Shown here: positions 37,182 to 45,087 of the stretch, piece by piece | Layout of the letters: each line of letters starts with the position of its first letter | Numbering within the stretch: the stretch's first letter is position 1 | Origin: Jeotgalibacillus malaysiensis | GTDB lineage: Bacteria > Bacillota > Bacilli > Bacillales > Jeotgalibacillaceae | Direction: 5' to 3' | NCBI GenBank assembly: GCA_000818095.1 | Contig: CP009416.1 | Location: 3,146,501-3,210,500, forward strand | DNA: 64,000 bases | Notes under the pieces: generated by a model | What the model saw: the letters and a program-made list of their open reading frames with translations, nothing else | The model's database searches: none | What the model was told of the DNA's origin: nothing | Made by a program: the position numbers and the translations under genes

Positions 37182-37963
37182 GATGTCATCAACTCCCAAA
37201 AAGTAGGATCTTTCTTAAAATACAAATGATAGACTTCTGTTTGTGAAATCATCTGCTGAAGCATGGAAGTAATTTTTTTCACGTCTTCTTTATTCATAGA
37301 CCAGTAAAAAACTTTATCCATTAACAAGATAAAGGCCTGGGCCTTGCCCATTTCCATTCTGTGATTGTCAGGAGACTGGTGCAGCAGGTTAAGGCTTTTT
37401 AGACTGTATGGTCCTGCACCTGCTGTTTCCATTAGTTCACTTCTGAAGGGAGAGTGATAAATAAATACACCTTCTTCAGGATGGATTTTAATGAGTGTTG
37501 CTTCATCAGATAATAAAGGCCTCGGCATGGAAAGCTGTGCGGCTGTTGATTTTCCCGCTCCGGATCTGCCAGTGAAAATGTGTGCATTCTGATCATCAAG
37601 TACACAAGACGAATGGAGCAGAATTCCCCAATTTTGATGAGCGATTAAACCGCTGTATAAGGTCATGATTGAATGTTTAAGTGCAAGGGGGCTGTGTACA
37701 GTGACTTCAGCACGTGTATAGCTCGGATCAACAGTAATTGTGAAATCATCCCTCTGGTAAATGATACTTCCGCTTTTGCCATTCACCTTCACGTCGTATG
37801 AAGTAAAAGGCTTTTCGTGTCCTCTGAAAATCGTAATTTCAAGGTCATGCTGATCAGTTTTGAATGGCATGAAAGAAAATACAGTGCTGCATTCTCTAAT
37901 CACTTCTTGATCTGTTGAATAGATTCTGATTGAATGTGTTCCGATTTTAGTTTGAATCTCCAT
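37178..37963 (-). CDS. RiPP cassette 2: HPr-kinase-like protein K2
   Basis: This 261-residue protein has the HPr kinase/phosphorylase-like core: LLHSSCVL (117-124), Walker A GRSGAGKST (132-140), LLSDEATLI and a C-terminal helical part. Lasso kinases such as PadeK/ThcoK of the paeninodin group have the same fold and phosphorylate the peptide's C-terminal Ser. Precursor 2 ends Asn-Arg-Pro, with no terminal Ser, so the acceptor here must be elsewhere (Ser23, Ser43, Thr20 or Thr34 are possible). RBS AAAGGATGATGTCC precedes the ATG. Confidence 0.8.
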   Translation of the reverse strand: MEIQTKIGTHSIRIYSTDQEVIRECSTVFSFMPFKTDQHDLEITIFRGHEKPFTSYDVKVNGKSGSIIYQRDDFTITVDPSYTRAEVTVHSPLALKHSIMTLYSGLIAHQNWGILLHSSCVLDDQNAHIFTGRSGAGKSTAAQLSMPRPLLSDEATLIKIHPEEGVFIYHSPFRSELMETAGAGPYSLKSLNLLHQSPDNHRMEMGKAQAFILLMDKVFYWSMNKEDVKKITSMLQQMISQTEVYHLYFKKDPTFWELMTS

Positions 37964-37989
37964 TGGACATCATCCTTTAATTTGTATGG

Positions 37990-38041
37990 TCCGGTTACCC
38001 GTTTTACAAAAAACAGCTCAGGATAACCGGACTGGAGAGCT
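37990..38041 (-). promoter_or_regulatory. Overlapping hairpins between precursor 2 and K2
   Basis: On the minus strand, AGCTC…GAGCT (38037-38041 with 38015-38019) is followed by a six-base T run, like a weak terminator. TCCGGTTA/TAACCGGA (38024-38031 with 37990-37997) forms an alternative stem that uses the terminator's loop. The arrangement could limit read-through so that the precursor mRNA exceeds enzyme mRNA. Confidence 0.45.
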
Positions 38042-38045
38042 TTTG

Positions 38046-38249
38046 TTATGGTCTATTCCCATTTCCGTTTCCATTGCCGTTGCCATTATTATTACCAGGA
38101 CCGCAGTTATTAGGGAAGTTAGATCCATTCCCATTGTTATCCGGGATCGTAGCATTAGGATTGTCTTTGGCACAGTTCCAGCTCTGAGCCGTCTCAAACT
38201 GAATCATCTGATGCTCTTTCACTTCTGGTGCTACATACGCCATTTTCAT
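38046..38249 (-). CDS. RiPP cassette 2: candidate precursor peptide (67 residues)
   Basis: ATG 38249 follows GGAGGTGAGATAT. The start MKMAYVAPEVKEHQ has Tyr5, Pro8 and Val10, the same spacing as the YxxPxL leader motif bound by lasso B1 proteins. FETAQSWNCAKDNPN follows, then a tail with a second Cys (Cys49) and five consecutive Asn-Gly pairs ending NRP. Two Cys (26 and 49), a leader motif and placement ahead of kinase, PqqD, peptidase and ABC genes all point to a RiPP precursor. If Ala21 were core residue 1, Asp29 would be residue 9, as in the paeninodin ring; a lasso fold is possible but unproven. Confidence 0.72.
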   Translation of the reverse strand: MKMAYVAPEVKEHQMIQFETAQSWNCAKDNPNATIPDNNGNGSNFPNNCGPGNNNGNGNGNGNGNRP

Positions 38250-38286
38250 ATATCTCACCTCCATCCCCATAAAGTTATCTCAATTA

Positions 38287-38300
38287 TTCTCAATTGAGAA
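38287..38300. promoter_or_regulatory. Palindrome upstream of precursor 2
   Basis: TTCTCAATTGAGAA is a perfect 14-base palindrome, 38 bases ahead of the precursor 2 start. With flanking bases it reads ATTCTCAATTGAGAAC and fits the pattern RTTCTYWWWWRAGAAY shared with the two lasso-promoter palindromes, so it may be a weaker SinR-type site. No good -10/-35 pair was found beside it. Confidence 0.45.
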
Positions 38301-38314
38301 CAAATTGATTCGAG

Positions 38315-40105
38315 TTAAGATGCACCCATCTGCTTTTGCAGAAGATGACTGAATAAATTGGTTTTTTCCTGGGCCAGCTGCTTAAAGCCTCCCTGTTGAA
38401 TGACTTCTCCCTGATCGAGCACAATGACCTGATCAGCGTTTCGGATCGTCGAGAGTCTGTGAGCAATTACCAGGATTGTCATTTTGCCCTTCAGCTTTTC
38501 TATTGCCTGCTGAATGCTTGCTTCACTGTCAGCGTCAAGCGAACTTGTTGCTTCATCCAGGACGAGTACAGATGGTTTTCTTAAAATCGCTCTTGCCAGA
38601 ACAATTCTTTGGCGTTCTCCACCTGACAATTTAATACCACGGTCACCAATCAGTGTATCCAATCCCTCAGGAAGCCTGCTCACAAAACCATCTGCTGATG
38701 CAAAAGTCAGTGCTTCCCACAGCTCTTCATCTGTTGCATTGCCTTTTACAAGCAATAAATTACTGCGGATTGAAGTGTTAAAGAGAAATGGATCCTGGGG
38801 CACATAGCTGATTGTCTTTCTGAGTGACTGGATCTTTTCGGGCGTTAAAGTTTCACCATCTACAAGAATCCGACCCTCATCTGGAATATTTAGTCCCATT
38901 AGCAAGTCAACCAGTGTACTCTTACCTGCACCTGACCGACCGACAAACGCGGTCATTTCATTCGCCCTGACTGTAATAGAAATATTTTGCAGCGTAAATG
39001 CTGCCTGATCAGTCTGATATTTAAATGATACGTCCTCGACTTTCATTGATTCTTTTACAGTCAATGCCGGATAGTCAGCTAAAGCTGCTTCCACTTCTGC
39101 ACTGGCATGGCATTTCTGCTGCAGGTTTTGAATGCCTTTAAATGATGGCAGTACTGTTGCAATCTGTTCAAGCGAAGCCTGAATGCCAGCTACTCTTGGC
39201 CACAGCCTCGAGAATATCACCATGATCAGCATAAGCTGTGCGAGCTGCGCGCTGAACACCATAATCGCTACATAAATGAAAATCGCAATTAACACGGAAG
39301 ATGCAATTTTATAATACGTCTGTGATGTGGCTCTCAGACGCGAATAATCTGTCTGTTCTTTTTTCATACGCTCTGTCAGGTCTTCAAACCAATTTAGTCT
39401 CGATGATTCCAAAGAATTACTTTTAATTTCCTTCATCCCGTTCATCTGATCAGTAATCCCGGCCATATATTCCCTTTGAAGTTCATAGTTTCTTTTCCCG
39501 AGTGCTAATGATTTCTTTAAAAACTTTCGGTTAAAGAATACCAATGCGCCTCCAAAGAGTAGGACAAAGGCTGTAATGACTGGTGCAAGAATGAATGCAA
39601 GAACCACTTGGAATGCAGTTGTGATAATTGATGACGCAAACTGCAGAACCGCCTGCGTTCCGCTGCTAGCTTTCATGACCTCACCTGCTAACGCATTCAC
39701 CAGATCCGACCGTCTGTTACTGATAAAAAACAGCCAGTTTGAGCGAATCAGCTCCCGGTATGTTTTAACACGTAAATGCTTTAAAAACCCCTGGTAAATG
39801 ACCGCATTTCTTACGCCCACTTCCCTGTGCAGCAGATACTGAGAAGCCGCCAGTACCAGAAACGCGCTTAAAATAAGTAAGAGTGATGTACCGATTGGCA
39901 TATTTCCTAAAAAATCAAACCATCCGGCAAATGGAATGACAGATGAGTCAAATGGGATAATCCCTGTCAGACCAATCATCGGGATCAGCATGACGATCGC
40001 TGCGCCTTCAAGGAGTCCAATGATAATCATGGCGCTAATATTAATATATAGTGTGCGACCTGCAAATCTCTTCATTTCCTTTAGAAAATAAAGCATTTCC
40101 TTCAT
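38315..40105 (-). CDS. Lasso cassette: ABC exporter D1
   Basis: This 596-residue fused permease-ATPase has six transmembrane helices (about residues 18-310) and an ATPase domain with GRSGAGKST, YVPQDPFLFNTS, LSGGERQR, VLVLDEATSSLD and IAHRLST. It is the D component of paeninodin-type lasso clusters, exporting the mature lasso peptide and protecting the producer. It overlaps the nucleotidyltransferase gene by 4 bases, so it is firmly in the lasso operon. No peptidase domain is present, as expected since B2 cuts the leader. Confidence 0.88.
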   Translation of the reverse strand: MKEMLYFLKEMKRFAGRTLYINISAMIIIGLLEGAAIVMLIPMIGLTGIIPFDSSVIPFAGWFDFLGNMPIGTSLLLILSAFLVLAASQYLLHREVGVRNAVIYQGFLKHLRVKTYRELIRSNWLFFISNRRSDLVNALAGEVMKASSGTQAVLQFASSIITTAFQVVLAFILAPVITAFVLLFGGALVFFNRKFLKKSLALGKRNYELQREYMAGITDQMNGMKEIKSNSLESSRLNWFEDLTERMKKEQTDYSRLRATSQTYYKIASSVLIAIFIYVAIMVFSAQLAQLMLIMVIFSRLWPRVAGIQASLEQIATVLPSFKGIQNLQQKCHASAEVEAALADYPALTVKESMKVEDVSFKYQTDQAAFTLQNISITVRANEMTAFVGRSGAGKSTLVDLLMGLNIPDEGRILVDGETLTPEKIQSLRKTISYVPQDPFLFNTSIRSNLLLVKGNATDEELWEALTFASADGFVSRLPEGLDTLIGDRGIKLSGGERQRIVLARAILRKPSVLVLDEATSSLDADSEASIQQAIEKLKGKMTILVIAHRLSTIRNADQVIVLDQGEVIQQGGFKQLAQEKTNLFSHLLQKQMGAS

Positions 40106-41265
40106 GTCTTCACCCCTTCAGCAACTGTCGGTCCCTTACTTTTCCTCCAGATCCAAAGTGCCGGCCTGAGCGGAAAATACAGCAGGTGCAGTTGCTTTGG
40201 CAGTGGAAGCGTATGAACATCCTCCGGGTAAGGGTAAAGCGTGCTCGCCGCAAAAAACAGCTTTTGCTTCAACGGCATTAGTGAGTAAAGGTGTTTCCGG
40301 TGATAGTCTGATACTTCTTTTTCTAAAGGCAGCGTATGCAGGTTGACCATCCGCTCCAAATAAAACATCGCCTCGTCTGCGAGCTTCTTAGCGTGATCAG
40401 AAACAGTAAATGCCTCAGCCCCATCAGGCAGCGAAGTATGAAACAGATGATTCACCAAAATCAGTGCCTGACCTGCAACCTCCGGTGAATAGCATTGATA
40501 AGTCCTCGAGCGCATGCTGACCCAGTCTGGATGAAGATCTAAAAATTGTCTGATATCCGCCAGCCATCGCAGCCTGGACCACCCATGTCTTGCTCCGTGA
40601 TGTACTAAAAAATAGAAATAATCTTCCTTGCCAAGAAGGTGTGCGTGATCACTAATGGATTGCCTACGCGCCCATAAGTTTTCAAATCCCGGTTCTTTTC
40701 CGGGCCCCGGATTAAGTCGCCAGTGCAATTCAACCTTCATATTCTTTTCAGGATGAAGGTAGGCGACGTGATGATGACGCCACTTCCAGTCCCCGAGCAC
40801 TGTTTCGATATAATCGTCCTTGATATATCCTGCCTGTAATAAAAGTTGTTCTGATTGCTCGAGGTCCTTCAGTGATACAAGCACATCCAGATCTCCTGAA
40901 GTTCTCAGTGAAAGATCACCATATAGATAGCTGCCCATTTCCGGTCCTTTCAACTGAATCATCCGGATTCTTTGTTCATGAAACATATGATTTAACTGTT
41001 CCATTTCCGCTCCGAGACGAAGCATTTTAAAGATGTTTTGCTTGTATAGTGCTTCTAGTCTGCGTACGACATCAACAGGTATATCCGTCCGATTTTGATC
41101 AGTAACTTCTTTATATAAAAGGGGAAACACTCTATGATGCTTTGCCTGTTTAGCAAACAGCTCCCAATCGATTTTCCGGGTTAAATCGAGCGGCTCCCCG
41201 TTTAAAACAGCAAGTACTGCATTAAATTCCGGTGTACATGTATCAAGCTTTACCATCCGTCGCAC
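40102..41265 (-). CDS. Lasso cassette: nucleotidyltransferase-family protein N1
   Basis: This 387-residue protein has QLKGPEMGSYLYGDLSLRTS followed by GDLDVLV (nucleotidyltransferase core, residues about 107-135) and FYFLVHHGARHGWSRLRW. It is a relative of N2 and of the PsmN-type proteins in Bacillus lasso clusters, which act on the phosphorylated peptide. The exact chemistry here is unknown. It lies 11 bases after B2 and overlaps D1, supporting a tailoring role in the lasso pathway. Confidence 0.82.
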   Translation of the reverse strand: MRRMVKLDTCTPEFNAVLAVLNGEPLDLTRKIDWELFAKQAKHHRVFPLLYKEVTDQNRTDIPVDVVRRLEALYKQNIFKMLRLGAEMEQLNHMFHEQRIRMIQLKGPEMGSYLYGDLSLRTSGDLDVLVSLKDLEQSEQLLLQAGYIKDDYIETVLGDWKWRHHHVAYLHPEKNMKVELHWRLNPGPGKEPGFENLWARRQSISDHAHLLGKEDYFYFLVHHGARHGWSRLRWLADIRQFLDLHPDWVSMRSRTYQCYSPEVAGQALILVNHLFHTSLPDGAEAFTVSDHAKKLADEAMFYLERMVNLHTLPLEKEVSDYHRKHLYSLMPLKQKLFFAASTLYPYPEDVHTLPLPKQLHLLYFPLRPALWIWRKSKGPTVAEGVKT

Positions 41266-41276
41266 CTCCCTTCATA

Positions 41277-41723
41277 TTAAGTCAGCTCTTTCGCAAACTT
41301 TCCAACAACCGTATATCGTTTTCTCCCTTTTGCGCCTGTGATAATGAATGGGCCGCTGCGCAGCCACGCATGTGCCGCAAATTGATCCTTTTCATCCTTA
41401 CCAGTACCTAAATACAAGGTACTTGAAATCTTTCTTCTCGAGAGCATATTCATTGCGGCGACAGCCTGTACAAGACACATACTTTCCCAGGGAGTGTAAC
41501 GGCTCATCAGCTGGACGGCTTGAGAAACAGCTGCTACTGTCTGACGATCTTCCGGCCTGATCTCCTCAGAGGTCTCAGCCATGCTTTCACCTAACTGTTT
41601 AGATACCTTTTTAAAAGGAAGGGCTTTGAAGATCCGGCCATATGCAAGCTGTATCATTGCTTCAGGCAACATTTTTCTGACTGCCGGATCCATTGACCGG
41701 TATAAGTGAAGCTTTGCAATCAT
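41277..41723 (-). CDS. Lasso cassette: B2 leader peptidase (transglutaminase-like)
   Basis: This 148-residue lasso biosynthesis B2 protein is the cysteine protease that removes the leader before ring closure. The catalytic Cys83 is in WESMCLVQAVAAMNML and His118 in FAAHAWLRSG, the usual C…H arrangement of the family. Length is normal for a stand-alone B2. It begins 15 bases after B1 with its own ribosome binding site (AGGGAGG). This is the only B2 in the window, so if precursor 2 were also a lasso peptide it would have to share it. Confidence 0.9.
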   Translation of the reverse strand: MIAKLHLYRSMDPAVRKMLPEAMIQLAYGRIFKALPFKKVSKQLGESMAETSEEIRPEDRQTVAAVSQAVQLMSRYTPWESMCLVQAVAAMNMLSRRKISSTLYLGTGKDEKDQFAAHAWLRSGPFIITGAKGRKRYTVVGKFAKELT

Positions 41724-41738
41724 CTAAGACCCTCCCTG

Positions 41739-42029
41739 TTATTCATGCTGAATGAGATTTTCTTTCATGAGTTCATCCACAAAATTAAGCACTTCCATCT
41801 CACATTTTCCCCGGTCAACTTCATACCGTGATTCCAGTTCAGTTACTACTGCTTCAACGGTTACAGGCTTTTCAATCAGCGACCAGATCTCTCCCCCGAT
41901 TGCACCAAGGTTGTAGTACTTTCCGTTTTTGATACTCAGCATGACCTTTTCACCGTTCATATCACTGACCATGTGGCCGGGCTGTTGTGAAATAACTGTT
42001 TGTGTTGTGAGTTCATTCTGCTTTTGCAT
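41739..42029 (-). CDS. Lasso cassette: B1 leader-binding protein (PqqD family)
   Basis: This 96-residue RiPP recognition element has SIKNGKYYNLGAIGGEIWSLI (in two parts: NGKYYNL strand and GGEIWSLI helix) and a C-terminal winged-helix-like bundle, the standard lasso B1 pattern. It binds the leader and delivers it to B2. It overlaps the kinase gene by 17 bases. The lasso leader here has Trp5 and Ile8 where the common motif has Tyr and Pro, so this B1 may have an adapted pocket. Confidence 0.9.
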   Translation of the reverse strand: MQKQNELTTQTVISQQPGHMVSDMNGEKVMLSIKNGKYYNLGAIGGEIWSLIEKPVTVEAVVTELESRYEVDRGKCEMEVLNFVDELMKENLIQHE

Positions 42030-42942
42030 AGGTTAGATCCTCCTTCATGACAGTATTGATGATCATATTTGAAAGTTCATCTGCTGTAGACTTTTTTTCA
42101 GGTCTTCTTAGCTGATAAACATCTACCTGACCTGCAAGTCCTGCTGTCGTATTAAAATGCCAGTCTGCAAGACCCATTCGATTGATAAAAGATTTTCTAT
42201 AAGTATGTTGAAAGAATAATGGTAATTTACCAATCCCTTGAATACTGTTTATAGTCGGTTGTGGAAGATCTGCTTTGGATAATTCAAAAACACCTGCCAG
42301 CTCAACCTCTCCATCAAAATAAAACTGTTTTACAGGAACGTTGAACTTCGTTTCCCTCAGCATGATAGATTCATAGCGCTCGGCATCCATACTGAACATA
42401 TCCAGACTCTCCATCCACAGCTTCTGCTGAGCATATGAAGATGACAGATATGGAACACCTTCTTTAAAACTGACTGCAAGAACATCATCACTGATCAGCT
42501 TATAGCCTTTTTCCATCAGTGCTCTGGCTAATGTGGATTTCCCGGCCCCTGAGTCTCCGACAATCGCGTACGCTTTGCCATTGATTAATACTGCGCTGCC
42601 GTGGAGTGGAAGTACTTTTCTTTGGAGAAGGATTGCACCCACGCAAGTGCCTAAAAGATATAACTTAATTTGTTTTAGTTCAGCTGATTTTGTAGGTTGA
42701 TATTGAATATAGTTACCACCTGTAATTTTGAACCACCCTATTTCATCTACTTCGAACATGACATAATCTTTATCAACAACACTTCTTACATTGAATTTAC
42801 TAATGCGTTCCCATTCTGCAGCTAAAAGCTTATTTAGTTCTATTTTGATTTGCGGTTGTCTATATGTGACTGTTAATTCAGAAAGCTCAATATCACTGCA
42901 AATAGTTAATCCAAAAGATTTATAGTAAAACGGACTATTCAT
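42013..42942 (-). CDS. Lasso cassette: HPr-kinase-like peptide kinase K1
   Basis: This 309-residue protein has an N-terminal domain and an HPr-kinase-like core: LPLHGSAVLI (111-120), Walker A GDSGAGKST (129-137), LISDDVLAV and a C-terminal helical tail. Homologues in the paeninodin family phosphorylate the side chain of the precursor's C-terminal Ser. The precursor here indeed ends in Tyr-Ser, so Ser41 (core Ser22) is the expected acceptor. ATG 42942 follows GAGGGGGG. It is separated from the precursor by an attenuating terminator. Confidence 0.88.
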   Translation of the reverse strand: MNSPFYYKSFGLTICSDIELSELTVTYRQPQIKIELNKLLAAEWERISKFNVRSVVDKDYVMFEVDEIGWFKITGGNYIQYQPTKSAELKQIKLYLLGTCVGAILLQRKVLPLHGSAVLINGKAYAIVGDSGAGKSTLARALMEKGYKLISDDVLAVSFKEGVPYLSSSYAQQKLWMESLDMFSMDAERYESIMLRETKFNVPVKQFYFDGEVELAGVFELSKADLPQPTINSIQGIGKLPLFFQHTYRKSFINRMGLADWHFNTTAGLAGQVDVYQLRRPEKKSTADELSNMIINTVMKEDLTYAKAE

Positions 42943-42960
42943 TTAAACCCCCCTCTATAT

Positions 42961-42996
42961 AAAAAGCCCTTACATCACTATTAAGCATATAAGGGC
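42961..42996 (-). terminator. Attenuating terminator between lasso precursor and K1
   Basis: On the minus strand GCCCTTATAT and ATGTAAGGGC form a 10-base stem (one U-G pair) with an 11-base loop, followed by TTTTTATA. It lies 26 bases after the precursor stop and 19 bases ahead of the kinase start. Partial read-through would give more precursor than enzyme mRNA, a common layout in RiPP operons. Confidence 0.82.
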
Positions 42997-43021
42997 AGGG
43001 ATAAGTAGATAATAAATAAGA

Positions 43022-43147
43022 TTAACTGTAATTCACTGTCTCATCTGGATCACACTGGTATTCGTCTGCAATTCTTTTCCCTGGACCGGCAAATGTTTTA
43101 TCAACTTCAATAGATTCTAACGAAATCGTTGTCCATTTTTTCTTCAT
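43022..43147 (-). CDS. Lasso peptide precursor A (paeninodin family)
   Basis: A 41-residue precursor. ATG 43147 follows GGGGGTGAGAGTT, a strong ribosome binding site that lies inside the end of the cyclase gene (41-base overlap). The leader is MKKKWTTISLESIEVDKTF, with Thr at -2 as lasso maturation requires. The predicted core is 22 residues: ring AGPGKRIAD, closed between the Ala1 amine and the Asp9 side chain, then a 13-residue tail containing Cys13, an acidic DPDE stretch and C-terminal Tyr-Ser. Ring size, AGPG start, acidic tail and terminal Ser match paeninodin closely; Lys5-Arg6 and Cys13 differ. Ser22 is the expected K1 phosphorylation site. Confidence 0.92.
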   Translation of the reverse strand: MKKKWTTISLESIEVDKTFAGPGKRIADEYQCDPDETVNYS

Positions 43148-45074
43148 AACTCTCACCCCCTTTCAATCTACTTAAAAACCTTGTAAAAACAATTAAGTTC
43201 ATTAGTACTTTAAAATTGTAATCTACAGCTAAAGCCTTGTCAGGAGTATCTCCCAATTGATTTAATAGCATTTTTGCTTTTTCAATATCTAACATTGAAG
43301 CTATCTCATTATTTTCTAATGCTAAATTGACTTCTTTTTTTAATTTGTGCCAGTCATCAAGTAATCTATAATTTAAATCTGCGCTCTGAAGACCTCTTAC
43401 CTGATGGTTAAGTCGAACTTTTTCTGGAAGCACTTTCTTTGTTGAAAGTCTAATTAGAGCCCTATCCATACCACTCTTGAAAAATTGCTCTTCAGGTATA
43501 GATAAACAAAACCTGACTACTCTTAAATCATTTGTAGGATCCCGTGTCCAAACTTTGTACTTTAAAGAAAGCTTAGAAGAGGCATTATAATTTAGTAATG
43601 GAAATAGTTCATTAAAGTATTTGTTTCTCCATTTGCTATAGTCTATAGTTTGATCCCAGTGAGTAATTAATGACGTTTGTTGCATTTTAGAATGCAGGTT
43701 ATATTTTCTAAAGTATTTTTCATTTAATAATGTAGTTAAACGCTCACCTTTTTTACTGTCACCTTTTAACTTTTTCAAAGTTTTTTTAAGAATATCCTTT
43801 CTGCCATGTCCAGTTATCAAATGATATTCCTGCACTTCATTAATTAATGTCCTTATTTTCATTTTTGTTAATCTTTTTACAAAATGATCGAATGCATTTC
43901 CCCAAGAGACAGTAAAATTCCCTCTAGATCCACTTAATAAAACGTTTACACCTTCCTGTGAGGCTCTTTCATTGATCCCTCTGATCCAGTAAGAATTTTC
44001 AAAGAACTTATAAGGTGTCTCCATAATGTTTAACCATTGTTCAATATCTTTGTAACTACTCTTATCTGGAAACGATTCGTAGTGATGGATAATATTCTTA
44101 TGAGATTTTAATATTTCCTCAATGTATTCTTCTTCGTTTGCAATACGACTTTTAGGTGTCCAGTCTGAAAAACCTTTTAATGGGATTGAACTAAAAGAAT
44201 GAAGAAACTCTTCTTCTTTACTTAATTGCTTAGCGGCGATACTCGTTACCGAGCCTGAATCTAAACCTCCACTTAAAAAAGAACCCACTTTACCAACCGT
44301 TCTTAATCGATCTTGGACTGCTCTCTCAAAAATGGTTTTAAACGCCTGAACATATTCTTCATCAGTTTCAAATCTGATTTTTTCGTCTTCAGGCAATGTA
44401 ATATATCTATGCTGTTGGTAAACACCATTTTTAATAAAAAAATAATGAGCCGGTGGTAACTGTTTCACTTGTTTAAAAGGTGTCAAATCTACACTTACTC
44501 CTGGTGCGTATCCTGGCACTCCCATAAATTCAGCAAGCCATTCTTCATCTAATTCTTTTCCATTAGGTATAACGTTCTGAATAGCTTTAATAGTACTGGC
44601 CATATAAAATTTTTCATTAACAATACTATAATAGAGTGTTCTCAAACCTGAGAAGTCCCTTGCCCCTAAAAGCTGTGATTTTTCGGGATCCCAAATAACA
44701 AATGAAAAATCTCCTATTAAGTGATTGAACGCCTTCTCTTCCCATTTCAAATAAGCTTTTAAAATGAGTTGTGAATCAGGCATGTTAGCTCTTTGATATT
44801 CAGGAATATTTAAAAGTGAAAAAAGTTCTTGTCGATTATCAATAATTGCATCTGCTGAAATTACACAACCAGATTCCCTACAATAAAATGGTTGAATTTC
44901 ACCTACTGATTCTGGTGTGATCCATTGTGCATGATTACCAAGTAGAACATAATTTTTAAGATAGATTTGTTTATCATCAGCAGGAAAGTCTTCAAAGGCT
45001 TGCATCATTCTATGCCCTTCTTCTAATAACACATGCTTTTTATTTATGCTTAGGATGCCAACTAACGCACTCAT
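43107..45074 (-). CDS. Lasso cassette: cyclase C (asparagine-synthetase-like)
   Basis: This 655-residue protein has an N-terminal Ntn-like domain (residues 1-200) and a C-terminal ATP-binding synthetase domain with FLSGGLDSGSVTS (PP-loop, about residue 265). Residue 2 is Ser (MSALVGIL), not the Cys of glutamine-using asparagine synthetases, so it cannot use glutamine and instead adenylates the peptide's ring Asp for macrolactam formation. Start ATG 45074 follows GAGAGGGGAGTGATCC. Here the cyclase precedes the precursor, whereas paeninodin-type clusters usually begin with the precursor. Confidence 0.9.
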   Translation of the reverse strand: MSALVGILSINKKHVLLEEGHRMMQAFEDFPADDKQIYLKNYVLLGNHAQWITPESVGEIQPFYCRESGCVISADAIIDNRQELFSLLNIPEYQRANMPDSQLILKAYLKWEEKAFNHLIGDFSFVIWDPEKSQLLGARDFSGLRTLYYSIVNEKFYMASTIKAIQNVIPNGKELDEEWLAEFMGVPGYAPGVSVDLTPFKQVKQLPPAHYFFIKNGVYQQHRYITLPEDEKIRFETDEEYVQAFKTIFERAVQDRLRTVGKVGSFLSGGLDSGSVTSIAAKQLSKEEEFLHSFSSIPLKGFSDWTPKSRIANEEEYIEEILKSHKNIIHHYESFPDKSSYKDIEQWLNIMETPYKFFENSYWIRGINERASQEGVNVLLSGSRGNFTVSWGNAFDHFVKRLTKMKIRTLINEVQEYHLITGHGRKDILKKTLKKLKGDSKKGERLTTLLNEKYFRKYNLHSKMQQTSLITHWDQTIDYSKWRNKYFNELFPLLNYNASSKLSLKYKVWTRDPTNDLRVVRFCLSIPEEQFFKSGMDRALIRLSTKKVLPEKVRLNHQVRGLQSADLNYRLLDDWHKLKKEVNLALENNEIASMLDIEKAKMLLNQLGDTPDKALAVDYNFKVLMNLIVFTRFLSRLKGGESYEEKMDNDFVRIY

Positions 45075-45087
45075 GGATCACTCCCCT

